A stretch of 64,000 bases of DNA from JAHFUI01 sp039931615 (GTDB taxonomy: Bacteria > Acidobacteriota > Vicinamibacteria > Vicinamibacterales > CAVVIG01). The notes beneath the pieces were generated by a model that was not told the DNA's origin, did not search any database, and saw only the letters and a list, made by a program, of their open reading frames with translations. The DNA lies in NCBI GenBank assembly GCA_039931615.1, contig JBDTRR010000024.1:1-64000 (forward strand), given 5' to 3'. The translations under genes and the position numbers were made by a program. Of this stretch, positions 51,189 through 58,985 are shown in pieces (within the stretch, counting starts at the first letter, position 1; the number at the start of each line of letters is the position of its first letter).

Positions 51189-53624
51189 TCACCAGTTCAG
51201 CAGCGGCAACGGCAGCGGGATCAGCGGCGGGATGTCGAACTCGTCACGCGGGCGGAGATCGGTGTTGATGTCGCCGCGGTCCGGCAGTCCAGAGGATTGT
51301 CCGTCCGCGTGCACCGGACCAGCCAGATACGGCTCGAGCATCGTCGCGATGTCCACCCCGGACAATGCGAAGTGACTGGCCACCTCCGGCTGACCAAGAC
51401 GCGCCCGGATCGCCGGCCCGTTCATGTCAATCGGTGCGTCGCTGCCGATCATGATCGCCTGAGCGTGCCAGACATAGGGAAAGACCGTCCGGAAGGTGCG
51501 CACGACACGCGCCGTCGGCGCCCAGGTCACCGCCAGGCCGCCCGGGTTGAGATGGTCGCGCAGCAGGCGAAAGTAGGCGTCCGAGTAGAGATTGCCGGAA
51601 TAGGCGCTGGTCGGATACAGCGCGTCGGCTTCGATGATGTCGTATTTCCGGCCGGCGCGTCTCAGGTAGAGGCGCCCATCGCCGGAGACGTGCTCGATGC
51701 GTCGATCGGCCAGGATCGCCCGCACGCCGGGGTAACCGTTGGTCCGCGACAGCGCCCGCAGCGTGACCAGCTGCGGCGCGATGATTTCGATCGACGTGAT
51801 GCGCTCCAGCTCGCGCCGGCCGGCCAGGCCGAACAGCGTGTCGCCCGATCCAAGACCAATCACCGCCGCGCTGCGCGGGTTCGGATGGGCGAATGCCGGC
51901 AGCGCACCGAGCACGGTGTGCACGCCGCCGTAGGGAATCCAGCTCTGGCCCAGACCGTTGATGACGACGACGACGCGGCCGAAATCGGGCCGGTCGGCTT
52001 TGAGCACCGCCAGGCCGGATCCGTCTTCATCGACGATGACGCGCGACGGTGTCGTCCCGTGCAGTCTGGCCCAGAACAGCGTCCCGGGCGGCATCGCCAC
52101 GGCGACGCCCGCGACGATCAGCGCGCCGCCGGCGTAGGCGGCCGCCCGCGCGCCAGCGCGCCGCCGCAGCGTGAGCTCGCGGACCGCCAGCACACCGAAG
52201 CCGGCGCTCAGGAGGAAGACCAGTCTCACCGTGCCTGGCGTTCCCAGGTGGTCGAGCAGGACCCACCCGGTGACGAAGGCGCCCAGCGTGCTGCCGAGGA
52301 TGTTCGCCGCCAGCAGCGTGCCGACACGGCGGCCGACGTGCGCGAGGTCGGTATGCACCGCCCGCTGCAGCAGCGGAAAGGCGAATCCCGCCATGAACGT
52401 CGGCGGACCGATCAGGGCGGCCGGCAGCAGCACGTACAACCGGACGAACAGCCGGACGACCTCGGGCCCGCCGGAGCCGGGCGCGGCGCCGACACCGATG
52501 GCGTACCTGATCTGATCGACGACGGCCCGGATGTCGATGGCCTCATTGCCGCCGAAGTAATCGACGAACCATTCCATCCATCGGGCGCGTCCCAACAGCG
52601 CGACCACCACGGCCAGGCTGAGCGCGGCGTAGGCACCCGATCCAAACTGCAGCGCGAAGAATCCGAGCGCCGGCCGCCGCACGCGCGCGGCGACTGCCGC
52701 GCCCGCCGCCGCGCCGAGGCCGATGCCTGCAAGATAGACGGCCAGCAGCGTGCCGAAGGTGAAGGCGGTCGACTTCAGCAGCACGCCCAGCATCCGGAAC
52801 CAGACGATCTCGAGCGACAGCCCGATAAACCCGGACACGGCAAACAGGCCAGCCCAGGCCACGACCGGCAGGCGGCTGCTGGATCCGGCGCCGGCCGCTT
52901 CGGAAGTTTCAGCCGTCGACGCCGTCTCGTCCCGCGGCACCTGTCGGGCCTGCGCCAGCGCGATCGCGGCCGCCGCGCAGGCGATGTTCAACAGGGCCGC
53001 GGCGCGCACCGCGCCCGTGATGCCGGCCTGCGGCAGCAACAGCCAGGTCGTGGCGACGGCGCCGGCTGCCGCGCCCAGCGTGTTGGCGCCGTAGAGCCAG
53101 CCGACGGTCGAGGCCGCGCGCCGCACGTCGTGGGTCAGCCCGCGCGCCAGCAGCGGCAGCGACGCGCCCATCAGGAATGTCGGCCACAGCAGCGCGAACA
53201 TCAAGACGAGGGCGGTTGCGCCGAGACCGATCTGCACCTGTCCGAGCTGTCGGTAGAGGAAGTCGTAGAACAGGGGCGGACTGACCAGGCCGAATCCGGC
53301 GACGCAGAGCTCGGCTGCCGCGAACAGCGACAGACTGGTCCGCCGCGAGACCCGATCGGCAAGCTGACCGCCGCCCAGGCTGCCGCAGCCGAGACCGGCC
53401 ATGAAGGCGGCGACGACGATCGTCGCGGCGTGGACATCGGCCCCGGAAAAGATCACCAGCATCCGCTGCCAGGCGACCTGGTAGACGAGCGCCGCGGCGC
53501 CGGAGGCAAAGAAGATGGCGAGCGCGGGCAGCACCGCCGCCCGCGAGGCCGGCGTGCGGCCGGCCTTCGCCGGCAGACGCGACGCGTCCACGGCTCCCCT
53601 TCCGGTCAGCCGGGAGCGACTCAT
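51189..53624 (-). CDS. spermidine-synthase-like membrane protein (MFS-like helices plus methyltransferase-type domain)
   Basis: The product has 811 residues. The N-terminal ~550 residues contain about thirteen to fourteen hydrophobic helices in two MFS-like halves ('IFFASGAAALVYQVAWQRML', 'FAVSGFIGLSLEIVWFRMLG'). The C-terminal ~250 residues form a Rossmann-type domain resembling spermidine synthase, with 'SAAVIGLGSGDTLFGLAG' and 'KYDIIEADALYPTSAYSGNL'. Such fused proteins are frequent in Acidobacteria and Deltaproteobacteria and have no clear function. Catalytic residues for polyamine synthesis are not obvious. It begins the minus-strand run that continues into the H4MPT genes with a 43-base gap, which may or may not be an operon. 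Confidence 0.85.
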   Translation of the reverse strand: MSRSRLTGRGAVDASRLPAKAGRTPASRAAVLPALAIFFASGAAALVYQVAWQRMLVIFSGADVHAATIVVAAFMAGLGCGSLGGGQLADRVSRRTSLSLFAAAELCVAGFGLVSPPLFYDFLYRQLGQVQIGLGATALVLMFALLWPTFLMGASLPLLARGLTHDVRRAASTVGWLYGANTLGAAAGAVATTWLLLPQAGITGAVRAAALLNIACAAAAIALAQARQVPRDETASTAETSEAAGAGSSSRLPVVAWAGLFAVSGFIGLSLEIVWFRMLGVLLKSTAFTFGTLLAVYLAGIGLGAAAGAAVAARVRRPALGFFALQFGSGAYAALSLAVVVALLGRARWMEWFVDYFGGNEAIDIRAVVDQIRYAIGVGAAPGSGGPEVVRLFVRLYVLLPAALIGPPTFMAGFAFPLLQRAVHTDLAHVGRRVGTLLAANILGSTLGAFVTGWVLLDHLGTPGTVRLVFLLSAGFGVLAVRELTLRRRAGARAAAYAGGALIVAGVAVAMPPGTLFWARLHGTTPSRVIVDEDGSGLAVLKADRPDFGRVVVVINGLGQSWIPYGGVHTVLGALPAFAHPNPRSAAVIGLGSGDTLFGLAGRRELERITSIEIIAPQLVTLRALSRTNGYPGVRAILADRRIEHVSGDGRLYLRRAGRKYDIIEADALYPTSAYSGNLYSDAYFRLLRDHLNPGGLAVTWAPTARVVRTFRTVFPYVWHAQAIMIGSDAPIDMNGPAIRARLGQPEVASHFALSGVDIATMLEPYLAGPVHADGQSSGLPDRGDINTDLRPRDEFDIPPLIPLPLPLLNW

Positions 53625-54011
53625 TTCCGCAGGAGGTTGGGATGGGCTGGCTGTGGCGCGGCGAACCCGGTGACAATCGGTCGCAGCCGGCGTCGTTGGC
53701 GTCGTGATGTCGGCGAACTCGACGCTGAATCAGTCATGATCGAAAGATCGGATGCCGTCACGCCTTGCCGCCACGCCGCTCACCGATGCGAGCCGCCCCG
53801 GAATCACACTCGGGAATCATATCGTAGCCGCTCGCGCCGGCACAGAACCCGCCGGCGGGAAGGCCAGTCCAAGATTCGGCTACAGCCCGACACCACGAAC
53901 CCTCAATATTTCGTACGTGGGATCCGCCTTCAGGCGGACCTGCCACGGTCCGGCTGAAGCCGGACCCTACGTACGAGACGAGGAGCGCTCCAGTTGATAG
54001 ATTTGGCGCAG
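53625..54011. other. non-coding divergent region with palindromic repeat copy
   Basis: The region lies between the divergent starts of the spermidine-synthase-like gene and mfnB. No coding frame with gene-like properties was seen. Positions 53912-53975 form a full double-hairpin repeat: arms CGTACGTGGGATCCG and the less perfect CGGACCCTACGTACG, stems GTCCGCC-type and GGTCCGGCTGAAGCCGGACC. The remainder presumably holds the two promoters, which I cannot define. Confidence 0.6.
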
Positions 54012-54725
54012 ATGCGGCTCCTGGTCAGTGTCACGAGCGCGGCGGAAGCGGCCGCCGCGCTGTCGGGCGGCGCGGATGTGATTGACGCCAAGGATCCCCG
54101 GCGCGGCGCACTCGGCGCGGTGTCCCCGGAAACGCTCCGCGCGATCCACGCCGTCGTCGACCCGGGCCGCCTCGTGACTGCGGCACTCGGCGACGCCCGG
54201 GACGACGCGACGATCGAACAGGACGCCCGTGTATTCACGGCGGCCGGCGCGGCGCTCATCAAGGTTGGCTTTGCCGGCATCAGCGACGCCCAGCGGATTG
54301 GCGGGCTGATCGCGGCGGCGGTGCGCGGAGCCACTGCCGGCGGCGGCGGCGTGGTGGCCGTGGCCTACGCCGATGCCGCGGGCGCCGCGAGCCTCGCGCC
54401 CGGCGCCCTGATCAACGTCGCCGCACGCACCGGGGCGGCGGGACTGCTGGTCGACACGGCGGAGAAAGGCGGCCCTGGCTTGCGCGCGCTCGTCCCACAG
54501 CGCGAGCTCGCGGCCTGGGTCGCCGAAGCCCGAGCCGGCGGCCTGTTCGTGGCGCTCGCCGGTCAGCTGACGGCCGGCGATCTTCCGTTCGTGCACGCCG
54601 CCGGCGCCGCCATCGCCGGCGTGCGCGGCGCCGCGTGCGATGGCGGCCGGACCGGCCGGGTGTCGGCGGAGCGGGTGCGCCGGCTGCGGGCGATCTGTGA
54701 GGAACTGAACGGAGGGAAATTGTGA
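54012..54725 (+). CDS. mfnB: (5-formylfuran-3-yl)methyl phosphate synthase
   Basis: The product has 237 residues from the ATG at 54012 (an in-frame TTG at 53994 adds six). It makes the furan precursor of methanofuran from two glyceraldehyde-3-phosphates. The family starts exactly like this: 'MRLLVSVTSAAEAAAALSGG', then 'DVIDAKDPRRGALGA' with Lys27. The other catalytic residues reported for the Methanocaldococcus enzyme (Lys27, Lys85, Asp151 and Lys155, from memory) correspond to Lys27, Lys84 ('ALIKVGF'), Asp148 and Lys152 ('LLVDTAEKGGPGL'). It reads opposite to its neighbours and may be its own unit. Confidence 0.93.
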   Translation: MRLLVSVTSAAEAAAALSGGADVIDAKDPRRGALGAVSPETLRAIHAVVDPGRLVTAALGDARDDATIEQDARVFTAAGAALIKVGFAGISDAQRIGGLIAAAVRGATAGGGGVVAVAYADAAGAASLAPGALINVAARTGAAGLLVDTAEKGGPGLRALVPQRELAAWVAEARAGGLFVALAGQLTAGDLPFVHAAGAAIAGVRGAACDGGRTGRVSAERVRRLRAICEELNGGKL

Positions 54726-54726
54726 G

Positions 54727-54850
54727 TGGTGCGAGTTACGAGCACAATTCACAATTCACAATTCGCAATTCGCAATTCACAAGCCCATTGCCCCGACCCG
54801 CGGGCCGTCGCCACCACCTTTGAAATTGTGAATTGGTGAATTGTAAATTG
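54727..54850. repeat. AATTCACAATTCGC simple repeat with inverted copy
   Basis: CACAATTCACAATTCACAATTCGCAATT repeats at 54750-54780 (cited by unit ATTCACAATTCGCA). GAAATTGTGAATTGGTGAATTG at about 54820-54842 is the inverted form. Base composition is much more AT-rich than the genes. It lies between mfnB and the end of the fused gene and could terminate transcription from both sides. Confidence 0.75.
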
Positions 54851-54862
54851 ACCCAATCCCCC

Positions 54863-56623
54863 CTACCACCTCACCTCGTCCACCCGATCGGCCGCGACGA
54901 TCACGCTGGTAATCCCCTCCGGCAGCGCGTGTGCGAAGTACGGATCGACAAGTTCGCCCGTCGCTCCCGGCGGCTTGATCAGCACCAGCAGCCGCGCCCC
55001 GACGGCCCCGGCGATCCAGGCAGCGAGACTGTCGCTGGTGACGTCCCAGCCGTGCGGCAGCGGATCGGCCGCGCGCAGCCAGCGCGATGGCGCCAGCACC
55101 GGCACGCGGCCGGCAGCGATCGCCGGAGTAATCCCGGCCGGATCCTCGACCAGTCGGGCGCCGGTCAGCCGCGCCGCCACCAGATGGGCATACTGGTCCA
55201 TCGCCAGCACCGCCATCCAATGCGCCGCGGCATCGGCGAGGCCGTAGCGGCGGTCGACGTCGCGGACGACGTCGGCGAACGGGCCGCCGCCGGGCACGAC
55301 CAGCAGCGCGCGATCGCGGGCCGCGGCGGCGATCGCCCGCAGCGCGCGATCGAAATGCCCGGGATGCGCGAGCAGGCCGCCGCCCAGCTTGACCACCGTG
55401 CCGACCATTCCCGCTTCAAAGCCCGACGGTGGGAGGTCCGCCTCAAGGCGGACACTACGTAGAGATAAGAAGCTCTCCCTGGGGCCGCGGTCCGCAGCCG
55501 ATGATCGATGCGGCGAGTGAAGGCGGACCTCAGCGAGGAAGGGCGACGTTGGCGGCACTCCTTCAGTGATGCCGGCGGTCGGTCCCTCGACCCGGCCCTC
55601 CTCCGCCAGCACCTGCTCGAGCAGCAGCGCGACGGAGACCGCTGGCGCGCAGCGCGACGCGGGCTCGCCAAGCTCCGCCGCCAGCGGGTCGATCGGCATC
55701 CCCGCTTCCAACGCGGCCGCCGCCGCCAGAAAGGCCCCCAGCCCGGTGACGACCACGGTGGACAGCGACGGGTGGCGCGCCCGCACCCGCGCCATCGCGG
55801 CGGCAACGCGCGCGACCTGCGCCTCGGCCAGCGCGGCAGCAATGCCGGACACGGCCGCGTCGTCCAGGAGATCGCGATCGGCGCAGATCACGCGCGCCAG
55901 CCGCACGCCGGCGGACTCGCGCGTTGCGGGGCGGCCGTCCGGAGTCGGGCAGGTGTAGTCGGCCGGGTCGAGATCGCCGCGCCAGAGGTGCACGTCGCCG
56001 GCGATGGCGAATCCCTCCGCCGACACCCCGGTGAGCGTGCCGGCGATCATCACATGGCTGGCGATCGCCTCGGCGGGCGTGCGGAGCGCGCCGCTGTAGA
56101 CGAGTTCGCCGGACGCCAGCCGCTCGGGATCGGTCCGCCCGACGGCGGCGACGCTGCCGCCCACAATCGGGATGATGTCCGTCGTCGTCGTACCGACGTC
56201 GACCAACAGGGACTCGGGATGGTGCGCGGCGATCGCCCGGGCGGTCGCGGCCCAGTTGGCAGCGGCCACCGCCAGCGGCTCCTGACGCGCTTCGCCGATG
56301 GTCAGGAAGCGGCCGTCCACGGCGTAGACGCGAACCACGGCGGCGCCGAACGCCGCCTCGATCGCCGCCAGCACGAACGCCACGCCAGCGCGCTTGGTCC
56401 GGAACATCTGCGACAACTCGGCGGTCATGGTTACGGCGTGCGCCGACGCCGCGCCGCCGCCGACCTCGCCCGCCAGTTCGCGCAGCAGCGGCACGAGCGC
56501 GGCCGGGTCGCGCTGCAGCTCGTAGGGCCGGCCGCACGCCGCGCGCACCACTCCCCCGGCGACGCGCGCCACCTTGGTGTTCACGCCGCCGATATCCCAG
56601 CCGATCACGTGGGACATCAACAT
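54863..56623 (-). CDS. fusion: COG1548-type H4MPT-linked kinase-like protein + MfnE-like amino-acid kinase
   Basis: The frame codes 586 residues from the ATG at 56623 (56617 is an alternative). Residues ~1-355 are an ASKHA/hydantoinase-like protein with 'VIGWDIGGVNTKVARV' and 'LLVDVGTTTTDIIPIVGG', called 'H4MPT-linked C1 transfer pathway protein' in methylotrophs. Residues ~406-586 are an amino-acid-kinase domain ('TVVKLGGGLLAHPGHF', 'LLVVPGGGPFADVV'), resembling MfnE, which activates the furan alcohol phosphate. The ~50-residue linker contains a translated palindromic repeat ('VRLEADLPPSG'). The kinase has its own in-frame ATG at 55408, so the two proteins may be made separately or as a fusion. 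MfnE is placed by family and context only. Confidence 0.85.
   Translation of the reverse strand: MLMSHVIGWDIGGVNTKVARVAGGVVRAACGRPYELQRDPAALVPLLRELAGEVGGGAASAHAVTMTAELSQMFRTKRAGVAFVLAAIEAAFGAAVVRVYAVDGRFLTIGEARQEPLAVAAANWAATARAIAAHHPESLLVDVGTTTTDIIPIVGGSVAAVGRTDPERLASGELVYSGALRTPAEAIASHVMIAGTLTGVSAEGFAIAGDVHLWRGDLDPADYTCPTPDGRPATRESAGVRLARVICADRDLLDDAAVSGIAAALAEAQVARVAAAMARVRARHPSLSTVVVTGLGAFLAAAAALEAGMPIDPLAAELGEPASRCAPAVSVALLLEQVLAEEGRVEGPTAGITEGVPPTSPFLAEVRLHSPHRSSAADRGPRESFLSLRSVRLEADLPPSGFEAGMVGTVVKLGGGLLAHPGHFDRALRAIAAAARDRALLVVPGGGPFADVVRDVDRRYGLADAAAHWMAVLAMDQYAHLVAARLTGARLVEDPAGITPAIAAGRVPVLAPSRWLRAADPLPHGWDVTSDSLAAWIAGAVGARLLVLIKPPGATGELVDPYFAHALPEGITSVIVAADRVDEVRW
55431..55462. repeat. 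palindromic repeat half-unit inside a coding frame
   Basis: GGTCCGCCTCAAGGCGGAC followed by ACTACGTAG is the GTCCGCC stem with the outer-arm sequence. It is read in frame between the two halves of the fused gene as 'LRSVRLEADLPP'. The MfnE-like domain begins at ATG 55408, just downstream on the minus strand. Confidence 0.85.
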
Positions 56624-56951
56624 CGACCCGACTGGCCTGAAAGGCGCCGCGACACATGACAACAGTACATCGTCCCGCGCCCAGCCCATGCCTGCCCGGC
56701 GCCGAAGGCTGACGATCGCGCCGCTGTCATCCTCGCGACCGGCCGTCGATTTGAGTTTCAGCGTTTGACACGCCAAGATCGGTCGATATGGCGTCGCTGT
56801 CATCCCATGCCGACCCGCTCGCCCACACCACGGCGGCCGTCGATGGTCTGATGACCGATGCTCGTTCTGCTACCTTTCAGTCTGGAGTCGACGCCGCGCG
56901 TCTGATGCAAGCCAAGACCGAGGCGGGCGGCTCTGGACGCGGAGACGAACC
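56624..56951. other. divergent non-coding region
   Basis: This 328-base region separates the divergent starts of the fused kinase gene and the carbonic-anhydrase-like gene. The minus frame remains open back to 56803, but the extra 60 residues have no family resemblance. No repeat, hairpin or RNA gene was recognised. It should contain two promoters that I cannot place. Confidence 0.5.
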
Positions 56952-57431
56952 GTGGACACCCCTGATGCCGGCCCGATCTATCGCACCAGCCTGCCCTGGA
57001 ACCCCGAACGCCCGGAGACGACGATCATCACCTGCGTCGATGGAAGGTGGTACCAGCAGTTCCAGGAGTTCGCCCGCGTCCACCTGGGCGCCGGCGCCCG
57101 GACCGATTTCCTGGCCGTGCCCGGTGGAATCGAGCCGCTGACACTCGGCGATCGAGTGCCGAACGACTTCGACTTCTTCCGCCGGCGCATCGAGGCGCTG
57201 GTCGAAGCGCACGGAACCCGCCGGTTCGTGGCGATTGCCCACGAGGACTGCGCCTGGTACAAAGCGCAGCCGGCCGGGCTGGGCGCCGGCGATGCCCGGG
57301 CGCGCCAGATCGACGACCTGCGCCGGTCGGCGGTCCTGTTGCGGGAGATGTTCACGGGCGTCACCACCGAGACGTATTACGCGCGTCTCAGCCGTTCGCG
57401 ACCGGATCAGGTGGTCTTCGATCGGGTCTGA
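56952..57431 (+). CDS. carbonic-anhydrase-like protein (Cys-x-Asp-x-Arg / His-x-x-Cys)
   Basis: The product has 159 residues from a GTG at 56952. Two motifs of beta-class carbonic anhydrases occur with the right order and spacing: C28-V-D30-G-R32 in 'TIITCVDGRWYQQF', and H97-E-D-C100 in 'VAIAHEDCAWY', with 'VPGGIEPL' between, similar to the 'RNAGN' loop position. It is shorter than usual (180-220 residues), and the rest of the fold is not certain. It may interconvert CO2 and bicarbonate, or bind zinc for another purpose. It is followed 66 bases later by the HisA-like gene inside the H4MPT region. Confidence 0.65.
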   Translation: MDTPDAGPIYRTSLPWNPERPETTIITCVDGRWYQQFQEFARVHLGAGARTDFLAVPGGIEPLTLGDRVPNDFDFFRRRIEALVEAHGTRRFVAIAHEDCAWYKAQPAGLGAGDARARQIDDLRRSAVLLREMFTGVTTETYYARLSRSRPDQVVFDRV

Positions 57432-57497
57432 ACCTGTTGAGGACGCAGAGGACGCAGAGACGCAGGGGGATGCGGCAACGGAGATGATCCGCTGCGG

Positions 57498-58262
57498 ATG
57501 ATCGGCGTCATCGATCTGCTCGCCGGACAGGCGGTGCACGCGCGAGCGGGGCGGCGCGAGAGCTACCAGCCGGTGCAATCGGCCGCCGGTGAAGCGGTCG
57601 GCGGCGCTGCGCTGGTGCTGGCGCGCGTCTATCTGGCGCGAGCCGGGTTGACCGAGCTGTACGTCGCCGATCTCGACGCGATCCAGGGAGGCGCGCCGCA
57701 GGACGCCGCGACCGCGGCGATCGCCGCCCTCGGCACGCCATTGTGGCTGGACGCCGGCATCTCGTCCGCCGATCGGGCGCGCGAGGCCCTCGATCGCGGC
57801 GCCACGCATCTCGTCGTCGGGCTCGAAACGCTGACCTCGTTCGAGTCGCTGGCCACCATCTGTGCCGGCGTCGGCAGCGAGCGCGTGGCGTTCAGCCTCG
57901 ACCTGCGCAACGGCGTGCCGATCGTCTCGAGCGACCGGCTGCGCTCCGGCGAATCGGCGCCGGCCCTCGCCGCGCGTGCCGCGGCCGCCGGCGCCGGCGC
58001 GGTCATCGTCCTCGACCTGGCGCATGTCGGCACCAGCACCGGCTTGGACGTCGGCCTGATCGCCCGGATTCGCGACGCGGTGCCGGATCTCATCCTGTTG
58101 GCCGGCGGCGGCGTCGGTGGGCCGGAAGACCTGGCGCGGCTCAACGCCTGCGGCTGCGATGGCGCCCTGATCGCAACGGCGATTCACGACGGCCGGATCG
58201 GCGCGGTGGCAGTCGCAGCGGCCGGCCGGATGATCAGGCCAGACCGACGATCCCAGCGGTGA
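57498..58262 (+). CDS. HisA-like TIM-barrel protein of H4MPT clusters (COG1411-type)
   Basis: The product has 254 residues from the ATG at 57498. It resembles HisA but is divergent: 'MIGVIDLLAGQAVHARAGRR' at the start, 'ELYVADLDAIQGGAPQ', 'LWLDAGISSADRA', 'FSLDLRNGVPI', 'IVLDLAHVGTSTGLDVGL' and 'LLAGGGVGGPEDLARL'. A relative with unknown role recurs in methylotroph and methanogen C1 gene sets. It is not expected to be the histidine-pathway isomerase, since no his genes are nearby. It may bind a phosphorylated intermediate of cofactor synthesis. It follows the carbonic-anhydrase-like gene by 66 bases. Confidence 0.85.
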   Translation: MIGVIDLLAGQAVHARAGRRESYQPVQSAAGEAVGGAALVLARVYLARAGLTELYVADLDAIQGGAPQDAATAAIAALGTPLWLDAGISSADRAREALDRGATHLVVGLETLTSFESLATICAGVGSERVAFSLDLRNGVPIVSSDRLRSGESAPALAARAAAAGAGAVIVLDLAHVGTSTGLDVGLIARIRDAVPDLILLAGGGVGGPEDLARLNACGCDGALIATAIHDGRIGAVAVAAAGRMIRPDRRSQR

Positions 58263-58290
58263 TCACGGTTGTCGTCCCGGCCTTCTCAGA

Positions 58291-58376
58291 TGGCCGGCCT
58301 GAAGGCCTGCACTACGACTGATGGGCAAGCTGCCGCCCGGCAAAGTCCGGCTGAAGCCGGACACTACGTACAACAC
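58291..58376. repeat. palindromic repeat units
   Basis: GGCCGGCCTGAAGGCCTGC and ACTACGACTG are followed at 58345 by GTCCGGCTGAAGCCGGAC and ACTACGTACAAC. They lie in the convergent gap between the HisA-like and PTPS genes. Both stems have the TGAA loop. Confidence 0.8.
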
Positions 58377-58387
58377 ACGTTGGCAGT

Positions 58388-58888
58388 TCAGAGCGTTTCG
58401 CGATACACCGCCGACTGGCCGAAGTTCTCTTCCACTTCCATCTCGATCGCCAGCATCTGGCGCCCGCCCAGCGTCGCCAACTCGGCGCGCAGCCGCTTGA
58501 CGAGGAGCTCGGCCAGCATCTCGACGGTCGTGTTCGGGACCGGCAGCAGGGCGCAGTCCCTGATGGGAAACACATACCGCGGCTTTCCGTCGTAGGTGAC
58601 GTTGACCGATTCACCCTCTTCGACGATGCCAATCTTCGGGTTCTCGAGCGGCAGCAGCACCTTGTGGTCGATCTCGTCGCACAGCTTGCGCATGATCTTC
58701 TTGAGGACCACGAAGTCGAACACGAACCAGCTCTCTGGATCGAGCGGGCCCTCGATGGTCACCCGCACCCGATAGTTGTGGCCGTGCAGCCCCTCGCACC
58801 GATGGCCGGCAAAGGTGATGAAGTGTGCCGAGGCGAAGACGAGATAATCCTTGGTAACCGAGACGCTGAACTCACCGCGGGGCGCCAT
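58388..58888 (-). CDS. 6-pyruvoyl-tetrahydropterin synthase family protein with C-E-x-x-H-G-H motif
   Basis: The product has 166 residues from the ATG at 58888, with GGAGG five bases upstream (a TTG at 58900 adds four). Zinc ligands are His22 ('ASAHF'), His35 and His37. The catalytic loop reads C31-E32-G-L-H35-G-H37. From memory of the COG0720 literature, C-x-x-x-H-G-H marks QueD/PTPS-I, E-x-x-H-G-H marks PTPS-III (a FolB substitute giving 6-hydroxymethyl-dihydropterin), and C-E-x-x-H-G-H marks dual enzymes. It is therefore a good candidate for making the pterin alcohol for H4MPT. It is the first gene of the minus-strand group that also includes the CitG-like, ligase and mch genes. Confidence 0.9.
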   Translation of the reverse strand: MAPRGEFSVSVTKDYLVFASAHFITFAGHRCEGLHGHNYRVRVTIEGPLDPESWFVFDFVVLKKIMRKLCDEIDHKVLLPLENPKIGIVEEGESVNVTYDGKPRYVFPIRDCALLPVPNTTVEMLAELLVKRLRAELATLGGRQMLAIEMEVEENFGQSAVYRETL

Positions 58889-58985
58889 GTCATCCTCCAA
58901 CCCTCTGCATTCTATGCGGACCGCTGGTCCGGCTGAGCCCGGCTCTCACACCCCGGACGCCGCCGCAGCAACCGCCAACGGCCGG

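Noticed and set aside
51024..53957. Plus-strand open frame of 977 codons opposite the spermidine-synthase-like gene
   Set aside because: The translation is Arg/Gly/Asp/His-rich with no fold-like pattern, and the minus strand has clear membrane helices and a methyltransferase-type domain. High GC makes long antisense frames common.
57498..58262. HisA-like gene as true histidine-pathway hisA
   Set aside because: Sequence start ('IDLLAGQAVHARAGRR') and C1-gene context match the divergent COG1411-type group, and no other his gene is nearby.
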